Shown here: positions 57,882 to 64,000 of the stretch, piece after piece
Position numbering within the stretch: position 1 is the stretch's first letter
Layout of the letters: each line of letters begins with the position of its first letter
Source of the DNA: Aaosphaeria pasadenensis
Taxonomy: Eukaryota; Ascomycota; Dothideomycetes; Pleosporales
DNA length: 64,000 nucleotides
Direction of reading: 5' to 3'
NCBI GenBank assembly: GCA_022813625.1
Contig: JAKLMB010000007.1
Coordinates: 992,001 to 1,056,000 of the forward strand
Notes under the pieces: generated by a model
Seen by the model: only the letters and a program-made list of their open reading frames with translations
What the model was told of the DNA's origin: nothing
Database searches by the model: none
Translations under genes and position numbers: made by a program

Positions 57882-58490
57882 TCACGACAGTCCCTTGGGC
57901 GGGAAGCTCGATTCCTTCTTGACACCATCCCTCGACAGCCTGACAAACTTCATTGTCGCTAGATTCGCCCATTGTCCGTTCCAGGTCTTCAACTTCTTCA
58001 AAACCTCCATATCCTCCAACTCCGGCAACCAGAATCCGGATGTGTATTCGCCCTGTTCGACGTCTCTGTTCTGTTTGAGGAGCGTCTCCCGCGTGCTAGG
58101 AGGTCTGCCGGCGCGGCGCTCAGCCTGTAATTTCGAAATCTCATCGTCATCACGGCCGAGGTAGTCTTCGATCATGCGCTGAAGTTCTGGGATTGTGCAG
58201 GGCTCGTCGTGTTCGACTGTGTACGATTGGAAGGATTTGATTCGGAGGACTGCACAAACATCAATTAGAACACCTCCCCGCTAATGAATGGCAAAGGGGC
58301 AAAGAAACTTACGAAATGGTCTGTTCTGCTTTTCTCGGACTGAGGCCAGTCGGTTGAGTTTATTGTCTCGCATATGGGCACTGTGAAGTCGCTTTGTGTC
58401 GCGGCTGTTCTCATGGAGATTTAGATCTTTACCCTTCTTCTTCGTGATGTGCTTTTGCACTTTTGACAGGCGATTGCTAGTTAAAGGCAT
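57882..58490 (-). CDS. TMA16: Translation machinery-associated protein 16 (ribosome biogenesis)
   Basis: Model complement(join(57882..58249,58313..58490)), 181 aa, with a 63-bp intron. The N-terminus (MPLTSNRLSKVQKHI, then KKKGKDLNLHENSRD) is basic, as usual for Tma16. The conserved core has LQRMIEDYLGRDDDEISKLQAERRAGRP and GFWLPELEDMEVLKKLKTWNGQW. The latter is the family signature. Yeast Tma16 associates with pre-60S particles in the nucleus. It shares a 538-bp divergent promoter with EXO1. Confidence 0.93.
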
Positions 58491-59028
58491 GTTGTGGTAC
58501 TGTCTGAAGGTGCGTATGGTAGGGTGTTGTGTTGTATGTTGGCTTTTTTAGAGAGTGAATGTTCGATTGATGTTCACGGTTCCAAAAATTTTGGTGGGGT
58601 CGGCAAGTCGGCGTCAGGGCAGGGGCAGGGATATAGATAGGGCTTAGCGGCTTGGGGATTTGAATGATTGGCTATGACCATCGAGAATGTCGCGTCGAGC
58701 CCTTGCATTCGTCCCCACGCGTCACACAGGACGAATCGTCGAACCAACAGCTGGCGGCACGAATACTTCTTCACTTCACTTCACTTCACTTCACTTTACT
58801 TGCAGTCCCTTACTTAAGCGCCCCCCCGACCTCCCCTCTTCTATTGTACCTCTAGTTGCCTGCCTATTGTACCTGCTCTTTTACATCACAGACCACCCTA
58901 GATTGCTACATACTTGAGCACCTCTCCTCTTCCACACCCCTTCAGTATGCTCTCTTAGCCACCACCACCACCACCACCGATTCGGTCTACTGCTTGAATA
59001 CAACGCGACAGGCAGCAAAGACTCCACA
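58491..59028. promoter_or_regulatory. Divergent promoter of TMA16 and EXO1
   Basis: 538 bp between the two start codons. A TCACT pentamer repeat lies in the middle. No other element is identified. Confidence 0.5.
58771..58795. repeat. (TCACT)5 microsatellite
   Basis: Five perfect TCACT units in the TMA16-EXO1 promoter region; a shorter copy of the same motif occurs in EXO1 intron 2 near 59267. Confidence 0.9.
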
Positions 59029-61331
59029 ATGGGTATCTCAGGTGTGTATATTAGAACCATACAAGCTCACCTTACCCAAGCCACTGACATGCCTTTGAAG
59101 GCCTCCTACCGCTTCTCAAGTCTATTCAGAGGCCATGTTCACTCAAGAAATTCTCCGGCCAGACCATTGGTGTCGATGCGTATGGTTGGCTTCATCGAGG
59201 CACTGCTGCTTGTGCCATCGATCTAGCGCTCGACAAACCTACCACGAAGTATGTATTTGTATTAATCACTTCACTTCACAGTGAACTTCGCTCACCAGAT
59301 ACGCCTCTTAGATATGTTGATTTTGCGATGAACCGAGTTCGCATGTTGATCCATTTTGGTATAACACCTTTCATTGTATTCGACGGCGATTATCTTCCCA
59401 GCAAAGCGGGAACCGAGAAAGAAAGATCTGAGAGGAGGAAGGAGGGCAAGCGACTCGGGTTGGAACTATTAAAAGTCGGAAAGGCCTCCCAGGCCCAGAT
59501 GGAGTTACAAAAGGCTGTCGATGTCACGCCGGAAATGGCACGCATGCTGATCGAGGAATTGAAGCACCACAACATTCGATATGTTGTGGCTCCGTACGAG
59601 GCCGATTCGCAGCTTGCCTACCTCGAGCGACAGGGACTTATCGATGGCATTCTGTCGGAAGATTCCGACCTTCTAGTCTTCGGAGCAAAACGTCTCCTCA
59701 CCAAGCTCGACAAGTACGGCGAGTGCGTCGAGATCTGCCGCGACAACTTCACTGCTTGTAGGGAGGTCAGCTTGGTAGGCTGGTCAGATGCGGACTTCCG
59801 ACGCATGGCTATGCTCAGCGGATGTGATTATCTTCCCGGCATCGGCAAGATGGGATTGAAGACAGCTTATCGCATGCTACGTAAGCATAAGACTGTGGAG
59901 AGGTTGGTCAAGGCAGCTCAATTCGACGGCCAGTATAAGGTCGCTCCAGGTTACCTCGAAGCCTTTTACCAAGCGGAGAATACGTTCCTCTACCAATGGG
60001 TTTTCTGCCCTAACACCAACCGGCTAGTCAACTTGACGGATCCTGCATCCGGGGTGGATGTATTAGCAATGCCCTATATCGGTGCGGAGGTACCTGCAAA
60101 TATTGCTGTGGGTGTCGCAAGAGGAGATCTACATCCTCACTCAAAGGAGCCACTCAAGGTCCTCTTCAGGGAAAAGCCGAACGCTAGGCCATTACGTCCA
60201 TCACCAAGGGCGCAGGTCACTGCTCAAACTCCGGATATGAAGGGATCAAAGCCAATCGACTCATTCTTCAAGCCGAAGCGTACACCACTTGCTGAGCTGG
60301 ATCCCAACATCTTCACCCCATCGCCCAGCCAACAAGTTCTTCTCGAGCAACAACGAAATGCTAGTTGGGATCCTGTCATGGCACCTCCTTTGTTGACACA
60401 AGCGCGTTCCGCGATTCCCAGGACAGCACCTCAACCTCCGAGGCGGACCGTATCCGAATCTTTCACCAGGCGCTCTGCTCCACAGCCAGCTAAGAGAAAC
60501 CGCTTGTGCTCTGACAACTTTCTCATTACCCCACTTGGTGCGAAGCATGGAGAGGAACGAAGCCCGTTCTTCGAGCCCTCCATCACAGAACCCAGTCCAT
60601 CTCTACGAAATAGCAAAAAACATAGAAAGTCGAGCAATGATTTCGAATTGTACTCCGATGACTCAATTGAGGAAGCAATGGCTATCCTTGCTTCTACTCA
60701 AGAATCGGCCAAACGCCCTAAGAAGAAAAAGAAGTTGGCTGTCTTCACGGAAGATGAAACTCGTTCGAGCCTTGCCAGTGCCGATTCACAGTCTACCATC
60801 GCATCAACGAGCACAGCAGAACTTTCGCAGGAGTCAACTGGCACCCTTACGCCAGCAACATCTTTTGGCAGCCCTGCACCGGAGTCGTCGCTCGATACGC
60901 CATTCACCAAAGCATTATCATCTCAAGTGAAAAGCCTGCGCTCCAAGTTCTCCTATCATGCTCTGAAGATGGCAGGAAGCGTTCCTTCTGAGATGGCTAC
61001 TGCGTCAGGTTCAGCCATCACGGATGCTTCTCCAAAATGTGAAACCGTAGAGAAGGTCTCGTCGGAGAAGACGGCAGCGACTCCTGAAGATGAGGTCGAT
61101 GAGCTCGAGCATACTGCTTGGGCTAGCATGGAGGCTCAAGTTGTTATTGCTGCCGAGGCAAAGAATACCACAGTTATACCAAACTCGTCCCCTGTTGCTG
61201 CACCGCCAAAACCCCAAAGGCTCCAGCTCCGTGGCAGTGAGGATATGTTTGTCCCTGATAGCGATGGCGAGAGCGATGGCTCGCCACGCAGGCCTATTCT
61301 GAGCCTAGATCGATTCGCATATGTTGGTTAG
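59029..61331 (+). CDS. EXO1: Exonuclease 1 (DNA mismatch repair and end resection)
   Basis: Model join(59029..59041,59101..59248,59312..61331), 726 aa. Exon 1 is only 13 bases (MGIS plus one base), as is common for this gene in ascomycetes. The XPG/FEN1 fold is complete: GVDAYGWLHRG, then FIVFDGDYLPSKAGTE, YVVAPYEADSQLAYL, GILSEDSDLLVFGAKRLL and the helix-hairpin-helix AMLSGCDYLPGIGKMGLKTAYRML. The acidic metal ligands (Asp in VDAYGW, VFDGD, EADSQ, SEDSD, GCDYL) are present. The C-terminal half is disordered, with a PCNA-box-like KPIDSFFKP at about residues 367-375. Exo1 is a 5'-3' nuclease in mismatch repair and double-strand-break resection. Confidence 0.95.
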
Positions 61332-62129
61332 ACCATTCAACATACTCATGTGTGACTCAGCACATTATACAGCTGATTATTGCGATGTCTATGACCTTTG
61401 CTACAGGTCATGGCGCCAAGCTAACACAATTGTTTATTTCAACAGGAGGATATTTTTTGAATCAGCGAGGGGGAAAAGCAGCTGATATCCGGTTTCACAA
61501 TTTTTTCTTACACAGAGGATACCCTTGAGGCGTTCAAGCACTATGCATAAGCTGGGATGGTTATAGTATACAGATCGGGATACCCACATTAATGACTCTC
61601 TATTCTCAAAAATTTGGACATCATTGCAATCTTTTGATCCGTATTCGGTGCAGTATCAGTGACCTAGAAACTCTTACGATGTCTACGTGACTTAACGAAG
61701 ACCCTGAACGACGCAGCTAGTACAGCCAATCTATCTACTCGCGCTTGCCAATGCGACTTTAGTGACAATGCCACAAATATCTGAAAGGATCATTTGCATT
61801 CCCTTTGTTCTTTTCCCTTGTTTGACCCTAACAACGTTCACAACAAAGCACAATCACAATATCTAGTGCACTGCACACACTGTTGTGAAGGGGAACAATC
61901 AATAATGGTGTCGATAATAGCATACATCCCGCAAACTACAAACAGTCTTTTAGGTCGTGAAAACATGATATAAATTTTGCATGATCTTGAACATTTGATG
62001 GCATCCAACTCGTGTTTTTCAGATCTCTTTCACCAAAAGACTAAATCTCCAACCCCAAGAGTATTAACAGATTCAGAACTGTGCTCCGGAATAAGCATAG
62101 AGCTCAACTCAAAGATATTATCAATCACA
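61332..62129. other. Intergenic
   Basis: 798 bp between plus-strand genes. AT-rich in parts; no gene is recognised. Confidence 0.4.
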
Positions 62130-63166
62130 ATGGTTAATGTGCGTTCCCCTCCCCCTTCTTTCAAACCGCATCCCTTGTTCCACTGAGAAGTCAGTCGAAC
62201 TGAATCATTACTCCACTCCACCAGGATACCCATCACTAACACATCTCCCCGCCAGACTCGTCCCAGACGTAACCCAGCTCTGCGCCGGGCTTATCCCAGA
62301 CGTGACCCTCCTCCGCGCCGGACTAGTCCCAGACTTGCAGCTGCACAGAGGCCCCAAAACTTCTACAACGAGACCAGGCTATCTCGAGAGTCCGCCAGAC
62401 CCGTCATCGTCCCAGCTGGCACGCTTCCCCCACGTCATCACAAGAAGAAGCCAACCGCCGTCAAAAACGGAGGAGTAAAAAAAGCAAATGGACGCAAGAA
62501 CGGACGCAAGAACGGGCGCAAGAACGGGCGCAAGAACGGGCGTAAGAACGGAGTCAAAAACGGAGTCAAGAATGGCGGCAACAGCATCAGGCACCCTACC
62601 CCATTCCCATCTCCTCCTCCATCTCCTGCTCCATCTCCTCCTCCATTTCCCCCTCCATCCCCTCCTGCATCTCCTCCTCAACTTCAATTTTCAACTTGGT
62701 ATTCATCTCCCTCCCCTTCTTTGCCCGAGCCCGCCACCGCTGTCGCAGTTGGACAACCTTCCTCGTCGGACCACGTTGCCCCATCGCCTCCGAACGACCC
62801 CGCCACTTCTATCATTATGAAACAATCGTCCTCGGACCACAACATTCCTCCCACGCCCGCGAACGTGCCTGCGGCCCCTCATACCGTGCTTAAATCCTCT
62901 CCATCCTCGCCTTCCTCTGTCTATATTAAGGCGTGTTCCTCACCAACACCTCTCGGTATCATTGGCACGGCGGGTGGCGTTGCCATGTCGCCGTCATCCT
63001 CGCCGTCGTCGGGTGAGAGTTCTCCTTCTTCCCCTCCTACACATGCGGTGAGGACTGGTGGCGGTGTTACCTGTGGTAAGTAGTACATCTGTGACCGTTG
63101 TTGAGAGTCTCATGCTAACTTGTGAGTGCTACAGATAGTGACAGTGACTCCGACCCGGATCTTTGA
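62130..63166 (+). CDS. Low-complexity protein with Arg-rich head, KNGR repeats and Pro/Ser tail
   Basis: Model join(62130..62138,62256..63075,63135..63166), 286 aa. Exon 1 is 9 bases (ATG GTT AAT). The joined start is MVNTRPRRNPALRRAYPRR, very basic. Around residues 80-110 come seven four-residue units of the type GRKN or GVKN. A Pro/Ser-rich stretch (PSPPPSPAPSPPPF) and a Ser/Thr-rich region follow, ending in an acidic SDSDSDPDL. Such composition suits a chromatin- or RNA-binding disordered protein. Frame choice rests on the long open frame and on introns (117 and 59 bp, CTAAC branch in the first) that join it to a short start and a stop. I know no family, so this is a tentative gene. Confidence 0.5.
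62493..62576 (+). repeat. Seven-unit 12-bp tandem repeat encoding GRKN/GVKN
   Basis: Seven 12-bp units, the first five nearly identical (CGCAAGAACGGR), the last two diverged. They encode the Lys-Asn-Gly-Arg motif of the host gene. A pyrimidine-rich CTCCTCCAT tract follows at about 62603-62690. Confidence 0.85.
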
Positions 63167-64000
63167 ATAACGAGGTAAAGGACTGGTTAGGTTGTTGTAG
63201 CATGGACAGTTGGATAGTAGGAGTGGAGGATAGTTAGAATTGATGGAGCTGTATTTAAAAGGTAAATCTGGGTTGTTTATCAATAATTAGTGTTTCATTT
63301 CGTCTAGTGGTATGCTGTGCTGGATCACTGTTTCCATGGGAGTGAATATTGGTTGAGTGTTTGCATGACCCAACTGGGCATGTACACACGTCTGTCCATT
63401 TAGTAATTGAAAATCGACATTTAAAGTGATCTGGTTAAGTATCTGCTATGCGCTCTAAGCAATAAAATGAGAAAAACTGCAAATAAAAAAAATTGGCAAA
63501 AAGAAATAGAAAAAAATGTGGTGGAAACACCCAGGTTTGAACCTGAGATGTTTCCGGAAAAAGCAGAACAGAAAACAACGCTTATTCGCAGTATCCGATG
63601 TATGACCCTTTAACATTGTGCAGGTTTCATGAAACCAAGATTGATTCCACTCCGGCCACACAAGTCGTGGAAAAGCTAAAGCTAGTTCGATATAGGGACC
63701 GACCTGCGCTAGAGCCTCGGACTCCTTGAAAGTGCTTGCAAATTAAGGCCTTTATATAGGCCAAAAAGGTTAAGGTGAAGGTGAGAGAAGACACCCCATT
63801 GGCTCATTGGCCCCAACGTCCTGACACCTTTACCAAACAACATGTGTAGTCACTTCACTGTTGAGCACTGATCAATCAGTTTTACGTTTGCATAGACTCG
63901 TGTTGTATAACATGGAGCCGGGCCTCAACGAATCAAAGCTTTGGAATGGTAGTATATAAGTCGGTGAGCCCAAGGGCGTTTGGCATAGTGCCTGTCCATC
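63167..64000. other. Intergenic at the right edge
   Basis: 834 bp with no credible gene. It holds an A-rich tract (63474-63516), a hairpin (63521-63555) and a TATA-like TATATAAG at 63953, which may belong to a gene beyond the window. Confidence 0.4.
63521..63555. repeat. Imperfect inverted repeat with B-box-like core
   Basis: Arms GGAAACA and TGTTTCC flank a CAGGT...ACCTG core around TTGA. On the minus strand the core reads GGTTCAAACC, close to a tRNA B box, and is followed by a T run; a TGGCCGGAGTGG A-box-like motif lies about 110 bp upstream on that strand (63648-63659). The region does not fold as a normal tRNA. Confidence 0.55.

Noticed and set aside
63280..63340. Possible tRNA 5' half (TCTAGTGGTATGC)
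   Set aside because: It resembles an A box, but no B box or matching acceptor and T arms follow within tRNA distance.

Overview
The window is nuclear DNA of a filamentous ascomycete (Pezizomycotina). The signs are dense protein genes on both strands, short introns (mostly 46-65 bp) with GT-AG borders and CTAAC/CTAAT branch sites, and families largely confined to these fungi (DUF6594, a Zn2Cys6 regulator, WSC secreted protein, Amo1-type nucleoporin). A leotiomycete or relative seems likely from the gene content, but that is inference. I model 30 protein genes, most of them spliced. Exon borders were read by eye, and every complete model below keeps an open frame from ATG to stop. I recognise no intact rRNA or tRNA gene, transposon or CRISPR array.

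Layout. 1-6.3 kb: a caspase-like gene cut by the window edge, a small unknown gene, a DUF6594 membrane protein and an FG nucleoporin. 6.7-12.5 kb: a tiny two-helix membrane protein 20 bp ahead of GPI1, then eIF3k and a secreted sorbosone-dehydrogenase-like protein. 13.9-18 kb: a nine-exon polytopic membrane protein and a 2.5 kb gene-free stretch. 18-31 kb: housekeeping genes (MTQ2, SDH assembly factor 3, PKR1, AMSH/Sst2 deubiquitinase, AMMECR1 protein, RPL29) with a secreted two-WSC protein and an unknown low-complexity protein. 31-39 kb: another gene-poor stretch, a Dal5/Tna1-type MFS transporter and a large, probably mitochondrial helical protein. 39.8-46.4 kb: a Q/P-rich nuclear protein and the Sro7/tomosyn homologue. 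46.4-48.2 kb: a non-coding block with A-rich tracts and a 111-bp tandem repeat. 48-64 kb: a zinc-finger protein, then four co-oriented genes (enoyl-CoA hydratase-like, quinolinate phosphoribosyltransferase, Zn2Cys6 factor, Dal5/Tna1-type transporter), then TMA16, EXO1 and a KNGR-repeat protein.

Most of the window is ordinary core genome. The parts that merit a second look are the co-oriented block at 49.8-57.3 kb, which could be a small nicotinate/NAD-related metabolic cluster; the near-dicistronic pair at 6.7-9.4 kb; the tandem repeat at 47.15-47.37 kb; and the partial caspase-like gene at the left edge. I found no clear evidence for a wholly new system.
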